Source: Hymenolepis diminuta
Taxonomy: Eukaryota; Platyhelminthes; Cestoda; Cyclophyllidea; Hymenolepididae
NCBI GenBank assembly: GCA_900708905.1
Contig: CAADRB010000017.1
Location: 629,994 to 693,993 of the forward strand
Reading direction: 5' to 3'
Length of the DNA: 64,000 nucleotides
Shown here: piece after piece, positions 25,701 through 34,089 of the stretch
Numbering within the stretch: the stretch's first letter is position 1
Layout: the number at the start of each line of letters is the position of its first letter
Translations under genes and position numbers: made by a program
Notes under the pieces: model-generated
Database searches by the model: none
Told to the model about the DNA's origin: nothing
What the model saw: only the letters and a program-made list of their open reading frames with translations

Positions 25701-26553
25701 AGCCGATCAGTACGATGGAGAGCAAGCTAATTTATATCATTTATTGAGGAATAATAGAATCGTTCAAGCTATAATTGACGATTATGAGAAGGAAAAGCAT
25801 GGTGAAGAGGGACGTTACTTTGTAGAAGCTAAAGAGATCGCTAAGGTTGTATCTACTACTGAAAAAGTAATCGGCAAGGTGACAAATGAAGATAAGACAA
25901 CTTATTCTCAACTTAGGTATAATTCCGTAGCTCAGAAAGTTATCAATAGTTATGAGTCGTATAAGCATAGTATGCGAGTAGATGAATTCATTCAGACGAC
26001 TTCGATTCCGGTTAGAGGGGAGGTAGCATCAGCCAGTGGTGATATTCAGGAGATAATTGACACGGTGAACGCCTTTGAAAAAGCAGGACAAGTAGGAGCA
26101 GGAAGAACGTTGTACACAGAACTCAAAGGAAATCCAATAATCCAGAGGATGATAAAGGAATATGAAGTGGACAGATTTGCACGTGCATCAATTCAGAGAT
26201 CATCTATCACTTCACATTTGATTGATACTTCTTACACGAGAGATTCAAAGGTTGGCATTCTCAGCGTCGATGGGCAAATGGCAAAAATGGAATCAGAACA
26301 GTTTGCCACTACGGATTTGATGACGAGGGGAAGTGCTTCCATTTTGAGAAGACATAAAGGAAATGAATCGAGGGAGAAACCGCTCTCCTCTTCTGTTAGT
26401 AGTGTATCTGGTGATGAGGAAGGTACAGATATTTGGGGAAAAACAGAACAGATTACACTAACAAGTGTTCGCTACGACGTCGCCGTATCCGCGCTTATCA
26501 CTCCAGAAACTTGGGATAAGAAAGTGCAATTCGATTCTTCTAATCCACGATAA
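4794..26553 (+). CDS. Plakin-family giant scaffold protein (12 exons, 3521 aa predicted)
   Basis: Assembled from splice sites with phases that agree at every junction. Exons: 4794-4803, 5400-5437, 6585-6698, 6903-7022, 8140-8220, 8293-8388, 8465-8593, 8678-9015, 11484-11589, 13410-13548, 17082-17289, 17367-26553; total 10566 nt with TGA/TAA-type stop at 26551-26553 (TAA). All introns are GT..AG. The start ATG at 4794 has an in-frame TAA at 4788-4790, which argues against more N-terminal coding such as actin-binding CH domains. Residues 1 to about 500 resemble the plakin domain: helical spectrin-like segments with an SH3 at about 247-297. The rest is a repeat-rich region without coiled-coil rod or plectin repeats. 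Plakins link cytoskeleton to junctions or membrane; that role here is inference. Exon order is firm; expression and exact start are not shown by sequence alone. An epithelial plakin or a spectraplakin derivative are both possible origins. Confidence 0.85.
9016..11483 (+). other. Intron 8 of the plakin-like gene (2468 bp)
   Basis: GTAAGA..CTCAG, phase 2. Holds repeat family E copy 1; nothing else supported. Confidence 0.8.
9420..9880 (+). repeat. Dispersed repeat family E, copy 1 (in intron 8)
   Basis: Matches 57000-57460, most strongly at AATCGTGAAATTTGAATTTTGGAAC and in the CAGTCAATAAG block. The minus-strand frame at 9605-9793 is a chance frame within the repeat: its counterparts in the other copies are broken. 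Confidence 0.6.
11705..12192 (+). mobile_element. MITE-like family A, copy 1 (~490 bp, in intron 9)
   Basis: Full-length match with copy 2 at 31.3-31.8 kb. Shared blocks include CAGAACACCAAGAGTTGATTA, GAGGAAGAGAGGAGATGA, GATGGACGCGTTTAGACATG, TCAGACAGGGGTTAT and GAGAGTTATCCTTCAA. The ends look like imperfect inverted repeats (start TTGGAGTTA..ATAAC, end complement TTGAAGGATAACTC). There is no transposase frame. A G-run sits at about 11841. Target-site duplications could not be assigned. Confidence 0.6.
12706..12940 (-). repeat. Repeat family B, copy 4 (inverted, in intron 9)
   Basis: The reverse complement of the family B segment GGTTTGGTCCAGCAAGGTTGCGAG (seen at 32910-32935) matches the start of this copy (GGCTCGTAAACTTGCTGGACC). 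Downstream it also matches copy 5 at 47.4-47.6 kb, including CTTTATGCTTTT and CATTTTATAGA(A/C)TTT. It lies in an intron of the plakin-like gene. Confidence 0.55.
13549..17081 (+). other. Intron 10 of the plakin-like gene (3533 bp)
   Basis: GTATGT..CTCAG, phase 1. Holds family B copy 3 and an antisense 68-codon frame (14219-14425) of protein-like composition but no known motif. Confidence 0.8.
16140..16315 (+). repeat. Repeat family B, copy 3 (in intron 10)
   Basis: Shares with copy 2 the order CAAATGGCTACA..GA/CCAATGGCTACACCGA, CGGCTTCCC, TTTGGTCCAG(C/T)AA, TGCTTGGGGCCTATA or CTCCTGGGGCTTATG. The short frame at 16169-16408 lies in it and is not a credible gene. Confidence 0.55.
17941..24285 (+). 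repeat. Twelve degenerate VQVG-type protein repeats
   Basis: Units start at genome positions 17941, 18709, 19540, 20020, 20635, 21241, 21754, 22156, 22576, 23185, 23626 and 24028, that is residues 652, 908, 1185, 1345, 1550, 1752, 1923, 2057, 2197, 2400, 2547 and 2681. Each conserved core is about 75-90 residues: T/V-Q-V-G-x-x-L-I/V-P, then x-V/L-x-x-x-x-V/L-E/K-N-M/L-E, a variable stretch, then V-S/D-x-V/I-L-C/Y-P/S, an acidic L-x-E/D-x-x-G-V-Q/H-V segment, and a hydrophobic end. Alternating hydrophobic residues suggest beta strands. Linkers of 50-190 residues are Ser/Thr-rich. I do not recognise this unit from any named family; it lacks the plectin-repeat signature. Confidence 0.85.
24778..24975 (+). 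other. Duplicated Cys module, CxC-x17-CxxC twice (putative zinc ribbon)
   Basis: Cysteines at residues 2931, 2933, 2951, 2954 and again at 2973, 2975, 2993, 2996. The offsets 0, +2, +20, +23 are identical in the two modules and the period is 42 residues (126 nt), so this is a tandem duplication. Each module reads CxCG...x(I/L)xCSxCGxx, followed by a beta-rich stretch. Four cysteines per module fit one structural zinc each; metal binding is inferred, not shown. It follows the last VQVG unit. Confidence 0.75.
25660..26190 (+). repeat. Three ~48-residue C-terminal repeats
   Basis: Units begin at 25660, 25828 and 26041 (residues 3225, 3281, 3352). Each has an amphipathic opening (KEIADAY, KEIAKVV, QEIIDTV), then an aromatic L/S-x-L/E-x-x-N segment and ends with the helix I/V-x-Q/R-x-I-x-x-Y-E (VQAIIDDYE, AQKVINSYE, IQRMIKEYE). 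They look alpha-helical. The family is unknown to me. Two single CxxC knuckles (residues 3110/3113 and 3191/3194) precede them. Confidence 0.7.
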
Positions 26554-26699
26554 TGCGCCATTTTGTCCGTTACATTTGATTGGTCCTTTTTCATGTTTTC
26601 TCTTTTTTCTATTGTTCAAATTACTTAATGAATTACCCCTTACATTTGTAATTTATCATCCCTTATAATTTCGAAAATATTTTTCATGTTCTTTTTTAT

Positions 26700-26705
26700 G
26701 ATAAA
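26700..26705 (+). terminator. Possible variant polyadenylation signal of the plakin-like gene
   Basis: GATAAA lies about 147 nt after the stop, with T-rich DNA on both sides. No canonical AATAAA occurs in the 200 nt after the stop. Confidence 0.25.
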
Positions 26706-26709
26706 CCTA

Positions 26710-27960
26710 CTCAGTGTACCTTGTTTTCGTTTAAATAATTTCTCGTTGAGACGATGACCTCTCAAGGATATTTGACCATCAGATCATTGAATTAGCTACC
26801 TGCCATGTCCAACAATTGTGACTTCACTTAGTATGTAGTTCGATTGTTCAATACTATCAGGGTTATATTTTGAGGATATGGAAGTCGGTAATGGCATTAA
26901 TGACGTTCAAAAAATTTTAAGTAGGACTAAGCTATCCAAACTATTCTTAAGAAAGGAGATATGGGAAGCACAGTTCCTCTGTTATTCTATGACAATTTAG
27001 TAATATTACAAATACCATCTATTGAAATTGAAGTATGATTTAAAGCTTCATAATAGAATATCCTAAAGACAAGAGAAGATAAAATGAAAGAATATAAAAA
27101 CAGTTCACGAAAAAATAGAAAGATGGAATAGAAATAGAAAAGCATAAGGGCACTAAAGGGTGCATGAATGAGAGGAAGCGATCTTCTTCCGTTTCCAGCA
27201 GCACGGGGTTGTCCTATATCGAGTCCTAACTCCCTACTGGTCCATTGTGAGTCCATGGTGTTCTACCTGCTGACAAATTGTTAAAATCTGCTCTTCTCTG
27301 TAGGATACTATAACCGACTCTTGGATTCCCTAAGACATTGCGCTAGTTACAAATACGACCTGACAAACCACAATACAAACGACCCTAACCACTATATCAA
27401 AATAAGACCCACGTTTTCGTTTCGATTGGTCGATTTATATTATGCGCCATTTACGAATATAATGTGAATAACTTCGTTCAAACAAAAGGGAATTAAAATA
27501 AGCAGAGATTAAAAGGTGGTAAACAGAGAATCTTTCATATAAGAATTATTTTGGGAAAAATATTATTTTCTTAGATGTAATGCAAGTGATTCTTCATATG
27601 CTGGCGAGGTTAACATTTTAACCTACCTCAAGCCAATCAGTAGTGATGTGCTCGGTGGTTAGCAATGTATCAATCGCACAACCTAATGCTTGACAGGCGT
27701 ACACCTTAGCCACTACGTTACCGCTTAGAAAATCAAACAGTTATGAAAACTGTTATACCGAAATTAATCCAATAAAAAATCAAAGATCTTTCTAACAGTT
27801 AACATTAGGTAACTGTTTATTGTCAAAATCATAATGTCAGGAGTTGAGTGAAGACCTAAGTGCATTGAAACATAATAATAGATACATGAAAGAGATTTGA
27901 GAATGTGGATTAAAACAGAGGAACAAATGAGGTGAGCAAACATTGAAGTGAAGTGGTGCT
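26710..27960. other. Intergenic DNA
   Basis: Beyond the plakin 3' end. A less AT-rich patch at about 27170-27260 looks repeat-like, but I found no second copy in the window. No gene seen. Confidence 0.4.
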
Positions 27961-27964
27961 ATTA

Positions 27965-28170
27965 ACTCACTGAGTCTCCAAAATAGCCACAAATTTCAGA
28001 ACTCAATAATAATACGCAAATGCCTTATGAGTAGGCTCTACTCCAAAATTAGACATGGCAACGACCCTGCAATTTAGCATATTTTAACAAGTTTGCTTAT
28101 TTTATGAATAATTAACATTAAAAAGTTAATTTAAGTTATCTTGAATAAAAATTATTCACTTTTATCCAAT
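27965..28170 (+). repeat. Left member of a ~200-bp direct repeat pair
   Basis: CCAAAATAG..TTTCAGAACTCAATAATAATACG at about 27980 and the GAATAATTAACATTAA..GATAAAAATTATTCACTTTTA-type right part match 29935-30150. A partial third copy lies at 28825-28910. Confidence 0.5.
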
Positions 28171-28490
28171 CAATTGCAAGACTAACTGTCATACTTAAAT
28201 AATACCAGTCAGTAAGCAATAGACACCGTAGATAGGTGTTTGCTGTAATGCAGGGATGAATCGTAAAATGTGAATCTCATAACGTGAACTTCCCATTTGA
28301 TAAAAAGTGTATAAGTCGAGTCTAAAAAGAAAATGAAGTAAGACTCATCGGGACCGTGACGTTGCTCGCAGCATCTTTTTGATTCCCTCCCCTTTACCAT
28401 TCGTGGTACCTTCTGCTAACCCATTTTAGGTGCTTAAAAATTGTACAAATTTTTGTATTACTGTGGGCAATGATAATAATAACACGCATA
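28160..28490 (+). repeat. Repeat family E, copy 2
   Basis: Shares with copy 1 CAGTCA(A/G)TAAG, GAATCGT(G/A)AAAT(T/G)TGAAT, CCGTGACGTTGCTC, ATCTTTTTGAT and a right end in AATAATAATAAC. It lies just inside the left member of the ~200-bp direct repeat pair. Confidence 0.55.
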
Positions 28491-28910
28491 AATATTGTGC
28501 TTAACATACCTTGAAACGTATTAAGCTACACCAGCAATTATTTCAGTAAATTCATTATTATTATTTACTATTTTAAAATTCAACAAATAAAAGATGGCCT
28601 AATATATGCAGGATGTGTAAACATAAGTAAAAACCGTTATGAATCCATGCAGGGAATCACCCACAATCACGTTTAAGCTATACGGACAATAAACAATACA
28701 GATAGAAAGTTTTGTCTAACACATGGGTTCCTATACAATTATCTCAATTTTTCGTCCTAGCGGGATTTATGAGCAATTTCCCTTTTGTTCTCACTAGTTT
28801 TCTCTAATAGACTTGTCACTTAATTTAAACTTATTCGCCTACAAAATATACCGACAATTTCCAGAACTCATTAATAACTCACAATTACCGATTTACAAGT
28901 TATCAACATC

Positions 28911-29510
28911 TCACGGACGCCAGCTGATCTTGGTGATGGCTGAATCCTAGGTCTTCCTACAATTTTATAAAAGCTGATGGTTTCGGAGAAGGTAACAATT
29001 TAGAAGTTTTCAGCAAGTCAAGGTCACCGACCAATTTGGGTGACGGTTAACTTTTTGGCATTTTGACAAGCTGACGTACACCAGACTGTTTCAAGGTAGA
29101 TAGAGAGTGTAAAAAATTTTTTGGCCAGCAGAAAGTCGTGGAAATAGCAATTTTCAAGGGCTTTCAGCAACTCACGGACACCAGATAATTTAGGTGATGA
29201 TTGTAATTTCGGTGCCCTAACAGAGTTCCGAAAACCGGATAGTTAGGGTTAAGGCGTTCCTGCGGACGATCCTGTTGGACAGTGTGACTTAGGAGACCTC
29301 AAAAGTTCTCGTACTCCAAACAATATTGGAGAAGGCGTAGGCGTTAGTATCTTCAATATTATACTAGCTGTAGATAATCCTGTGGCAGCACCCTACGGTG
29401 ATGATCCACGCTCTAGAGTACGGGACAAACTGAGAGAGCGAACAGATTTCGGAATAATGGGAACAGGAGTACTTTATACCACTGGAGATTTAGGAATGAA
29501 AACGAGTGAA
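28911..29510 (+). pseudogene. Decayed array of an 18-residue coding repeat (SRTPxNLGDG type)
   Basis: Reading with frame changes, the motif S-R-T/S-P-x-D/N-L/I-G-D/E-G starts at 28911, 29018, 29172 and 29307, with weaker copies at 29072 and 29226. Spacings of 54 (29018-29072, 29172-29226), 107, 100 and 81 nt point to a 54-nt (18-residue) unit. The last copies run into an open stretch to about 29517 (ending KTSEGT). Stops and frameshifts interrupt it, so it is a remnant. The parent protein is not recognised; a non-coding minisatellite is the alternative. Confidence 0.45.
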
Positions 29511-29626
29511 GGAACATAGCTTTGCATTCTCTTAATAATTGATCAATGCGAGCGTGTGTTTAGATTCGACCGAGCAAATTAACATGATTTAATGATGCCA
29601 CAGGCAATGATCGAGAATCAAATTCC

Positions 29627-29929
29627 CTAAATTGTGTGAGATTCGTTGTTCTTACACAATTTCTGATTGGTGGGTGTAAATTCATGTCGCCATTGGCCGC
29701 CTGAGAAAGTGCTTAAGTAGGAAGCACCTTTGAATAAAATGGTGTAACCGGAGATTGAGTAGACATTTTTTGTAGATACATGAGAAACAGTTGCAGTAGG
29801 TGTGCTAGTAACATCAGGAAAATGTTTAGCCTCACTTTTTGCAGAAAGAACCCTTATTTCTTCGAACAAGCTCTCAAAAACGCCCAAAGATTTTTTTCCT
29901 TCCACATTGTTGAAGTCATCGTTTGCCAC
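29627..29929 (-). pseudogene. Antisense 100-codon frame of protein-like composition
   Basis: Opens with GTG (no ATG at this point) and ends TAG; Lys/Glu/Ser-rich, for example LGVFESLFEEIRVLSAKSE. Its upstream edge abuts the right direct repeat. No family recognised. It could be an exon or element-encoded fragment, or a chance frame. No splice partner could be assigned. Confidence 0.2.
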
Positions 29930-29934
29930 TTATT

Positions 29935-30150
29935 TACCTCCCAAAATATACCTTCAAGGTCCAGAACTCAATAATAATACGGAATTATCGATTTGCAAAT
30001 TTTCGGACATTTACTCAATATTACTGTAAAGTAACGACCATTAATTTTAGTGTATTATAATAAATACAGAATATTTGTGAACAATTAATGGTAACATTGT
30101 CAACGTAAATTTTCTTGGATAAAAATTAATCATTTTTACCAACCTTTTCC
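29935..30150 (+). repeat. Right member of the ~200-bp direct repeat pair
   Basis: Partner of 27965-28170 in the same orientation, about 1.97 kb away. The pair brackets repeat family E copy 2, the 18-residue repeat array and an antisense frame, a layout like a degraded element with terminal direct repeats. Confidence 0.5.
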
Positions 30151-31335
30151 TTTCGCATCTCCCTCTTCCACAATCATTCATTAAGAGCTTAGTGAAATCC
30201 TGGCCTACATTTACAGGGTGACTGTGAATAAACTTCTTCCCTTATTATCTTAATGATTGAAGTTTAATATTTTAATCTAGAAATGTAAAGTAAGACTTTT
30301 CTATGCTACAGTAATACCAGGATGTTTAGTTAGTGCCCCTAAGACCTATCGATACACTAAATAGTTAGTCTACAGTCGATTCAGACTTGAGAATTAAGAC
30401 AACGTTCGGTTAACCCATGACACTTTATTGATTAAACAAAGGCTTTTAATAGGAACCCAAGTTGTCTTCATATTGTCGATATTTGGAAATGAAAACACCA
30501 CCAGGCCGATAACAGTCAAGCTGTCAGGAGCAATGGGTGCTCCAGGGGATTAATTATACCAATACATCACTGCAGCTATGGTCTTTATTTTTCTGGCATT
30601 CTATCATATGACAATGCAAAAAGTCAATATTTTTAAAATTTATTTTAGGAAAGCTACTGAACTCGGGTAATATTTCATTAAGGAGAGAAGTAGATGTGAT
30701 TGGGAATAAAGTTAGTTTCATTTGATTCGAATTTCATGCTATTTACTTAGAAGAAAATTCACTGCCTCATGTTCCAAATATAACATTAAATGTTTTTTCT
30801 TCTGATTTATGAATAAATTAATGTCATTGATTTCAAGGGGTTTATGACCGATTGCTTGATTTGGATGGTTGATTATACCATTTCAATGTAATTTTCCACT
30901 AATTGGCAAGTTAGAAAGATGAAATCAGTTTACATGATTATGACATTGACTAAACTCACTAGATACCTCTCATGGTGAACTTTAATAACAACATTAACAC
31001 AACTAAAGGCTGTTTTTTACAATGATGATACACGGAGAGAACAAACATAACATATGGCTTTATTTGAAATGGATGTATAAATGGATGTTGAAGCATTTTC
31101 AATCGCAGAGTCTTTATTATAGAACTATGTATTGTCTTCATTGATCATGAGTCTGATGATTCGTCATCTTCTCTGCGCCCGAAAAAAATGGCTTCCGTAC
31201 TTCATAGTGTACAGACATATTTTTGGACAAGTAAACATCTGCAAATTATTACCGGAGGTTCCTTTTCAATCGCTCTGTATAGAAAGCCACTGGATTTGCC
31301 GCGTTTGGGAAAATATTTAGCTTCGTAAGAAGGCG
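30151..31335. other. Intergenic DNA
   Basis: AT-rich, no gene or repeat that I can support. Confidence 0.4.
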
Positions 31336-31846
31336 TTGGAGTTAGATAACAACTACAGCTAACAAATTACGACAAGAATAACAATCACCAATTCGTACCT
31401 GTTTGAGTAAGAGCTAACAACAATTGTGAAACAGAACACCAAGAGTTGATTAAGTCAAAAATGCACTCAAGGAAGCCATAAGGAGTTTGAAACGAGTAAC
31501 AGAGAGAGAGAGCAGCATGATGAGGAAGAGAGGAGATGAACAGGATATGTAGAAGCCTGTACTGACCAACGTGTGTTGTCGTTGTCTGGAAAACAAGGAC
31601 AACTCTATATGAGTCACTAGGGAAAGGCACGCCAGAGCATGAGCGCAGATGTGCCTTTTATTTGAAACGAGGCGGTTATAGAAAAGAGGGAAATCGATGG
31701 ACGCGTTTAGACATGTCAGACAGGGGTTATGCGTAATAGGGACATAAATGAGGTCACTCCTACTTCCTGGGCGTATTGTCGAGGTATTGTCGTGGAGACT
31801 GTGAATAAAAGGTAATTTTGGAAATGCATAGAGAGTTATCCTTCAA
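31336..31846 (+). mobile_element. MITE-like family A, copy 2
   Basis: About 510 bp, starting TTGGAGTTAGATAAC and ending GTTATCCTTCAA. It matches copy 1 along its length apart from a short insertion near the left end. Intergenic. Non-autonomous: no coding capacity beyond chance frames. Confidence 0.6.
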
Positions 31847-32605
31847 AGGTATTGGTATTTTCGTGAATCATGCAGTTAAGTTTATCTATAGGTACATTTG
31901 TTGGGTAGCTATTTATAGGCTATCTAGAAGAGAGCTCTATTAATTAATTGATATTAATTATTAATAATTTTTTTCTGTGCCTCTATTTGACCAAATAAGG
32001 CTTTTATTTATATAAGGCATGGTAGTATTTTTTAAATGTCACTTCTCCAAGAGAGTTATTTAGAAAAATAAAGAACCACAAGCCAATGAAATCAATAAAG
32101 TTTATCAACGAGAAGTAAATGAAACTGATAAATGTCCTTGAAGTTCTGCTAATTGGACCTCTATCAACAGACCGAATATTGGAAATAATTCATGAAAATT
32201 CAACAGCTAAGTTAAGGCTACCGATAACAGCATACTACCTGAGCAGATGTTGATTATGTGGAGATTTATAACCTTTCAATAATAAATTTTGATGACTTTT
32301 TTGGGATATAAGGCTACTCTACTTTACTATTGCTACGTTAAAATCACCACGAACATGAAATTATTCTTCAACTCAGGGAATCCATCAATAAATTGAACTA
32401 TGCTTATCAAGTAAAAAGCATGCAACACGAATCCAAAAATAAAATTTTACACTTTGGTTTCCCTGAATCTATTCCCAACTTCTACACTCCTCGTCCTTTA
32501 TTGGACTCTTCTTTTTTCCTCCCTCAGATGCCCCTCCACAACAAAATTAAAAAATACATATACTAAATTGAATTTTCTATCGCTTTCAAACAGTTCCTTT
32601 AATAT

Positions 32606-32970
32606 GTGGCATGTATGGAAACCACCATGATGAATCTGAGCGGTTTAAGCTTATGATCTTACCCTCCAACCGGAATGGTTGTAGCATTAACCACTCGCCC
32701 TTTTTATGAGTCCCTCCTCTCTACCTGGAAGAAGAACCAACCAGCGTCTGAAAACCTGCAGATGCTATTGAGAAGCCCTCATGTCCACTCACCTCCATCA
32801 AAGTCGATAGCGACCGATGACCGTATGGCCTGATCAAGCAAATGGCTACATTGAGCTCCCACTTCGGCTTCCCCATAAGTCTTCTCTGAGTGTAGAGGTT
32901 TCGGTTTGGTCCAGCAAGGTTGCGAGTCCACTTCCAACACTCCTGGGGCTTATGTATCATTTCAGTGGTG
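32606..32970 (+). repeat. Repeat family B, copy 2 (longest)
   Basis: Covers both the left part found in copy 1 and the right part found in copies 3, 4 and 5, so it is the best reference for the family. It has stops in all frames and no recognisable reverse transcriptase or transposase motif. Confidence 0.6.
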
Positions 32971-33782
32971 TTTTAGCCTCCAAATGTCAACTAAATGAAG
33001 ACAAATAGCATTCATTTTATCAAGCTTTTGTTTAGTTTATAAAGTGCCCTGGAAAAACAGCGGTTCTGCCTTATTTTCCTAGGGCTGAATCAGCAATAGT
33101 CCAGCGATATCTAGCAGGCAGATAAATCATAGTGCCTTTCAAGCATTCTCACCAGCATAGAAGAGCCCTAATTAAATAAATGTTTCAACCACTCCTCCAT
33201 ATCCGTCAGTCTTAAGGGCAAAATATACCATTGCTGGACAAACTTGCGACAAGATATACATATCAGGAGCACTACGATAAGATACACTAACCGTACATAA
33301 TTTTTCTTATAGCATTTCTTCCTAATTTAAGTTATAAATGGGTTGTCCCCTTTTGGTATCTAACTTTGCAAATTAACGGACAATAAACTTGCGACGGTTA
33401 AGTAAAGAATACCACTAAAATTCTTTATAAATAATGAGGTCAGGTATTGATTAAGGCATTATAAGGAGATCATTTTTTCTAATGACATTAAATCCTCGGA
33501 TGCTTCTAGACAGACATGCAGACAAAAAGCATCATTTTGAGTCTTGGTGGTTGCGACACTTCCAATGAGTAAGTTCAGTCTCTGTATGTATGGGAGTTAG
33601 GTTCAGTCATGGAAAAGTTACCAGTTCATTATCGGGACTTGTACTGCCACAAAGGTAAAACGATTACAAAAAATGTTTCAGGATAAACATTTAGGTATCA
33701 GGGGATGGATTTAGAAATAATCAAAATACAATTAATTGAGAGTTTTAATATTTTAATTGGATCTTCAAATTTTAAACCCTTT

Positions 33783-34085
33783 ATGATAGGAGGGCGAAGC
33801 AATGCTTTGCCGTGCACCGAAATTACAATATTGATACCGCGCCACTGCCATGTCACTTTCACACCATAGCAATGGCAGGTGACGGTATGACGAGGTCAAT
33901 CAATCTCATCGATTAATCCTTTGTCTGGCCAATTGCGAGGCAAAGATGAAGCCGGATAGCTATCAATGATAGGTTCAATCAATCATAACCTAATTTTATA
34001 GGTATAAATAGAAGCTTTGTTAAATCAGTAAGTCTGAGCTGGTCAGTTACTAATCATGTTCTATTAGTCTGTTTTTTCTATCTCT
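33783..34085 (+). repeat. Dispersed repeat family C, copy 1
   Basis: Matches 48301-48620. Both begin GAT(A/-)AGAGGG-like DNA with CAATGC(T/C)T(T/C)GCCGT, then an A-rich GAAATTACAATAT or GAAATGAAATAT block, a CGATTGATT-type block around TTGTCTGGCCAA, and GCGATAGGTT or ATGATAGGTT. Function and class unknown. Confidence 0.5.
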
Positions 34086-34089
34086 GGGG

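Larger units (their letters stand above)
17367..26553 (+). other. Giant last coding exon of the plakin-like gene (9187 nt)
   Basis: A single uninterrupted frame from an AG acceptor at 17365-17366 to the stop at 26551-26553. It completes codon 460 (GA from exon 11 plus A) and then encodes residues 461-3521. Its frame is far too long to be chance, and it contains repeated protein motifs throughout. The upstream exons are 10-338 nt and conventional, so the plakin head is fused to a tail encoded by one exon. A retroposed or internally expanded exon would explain this; that origin is inference. Confidence 0.92.
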
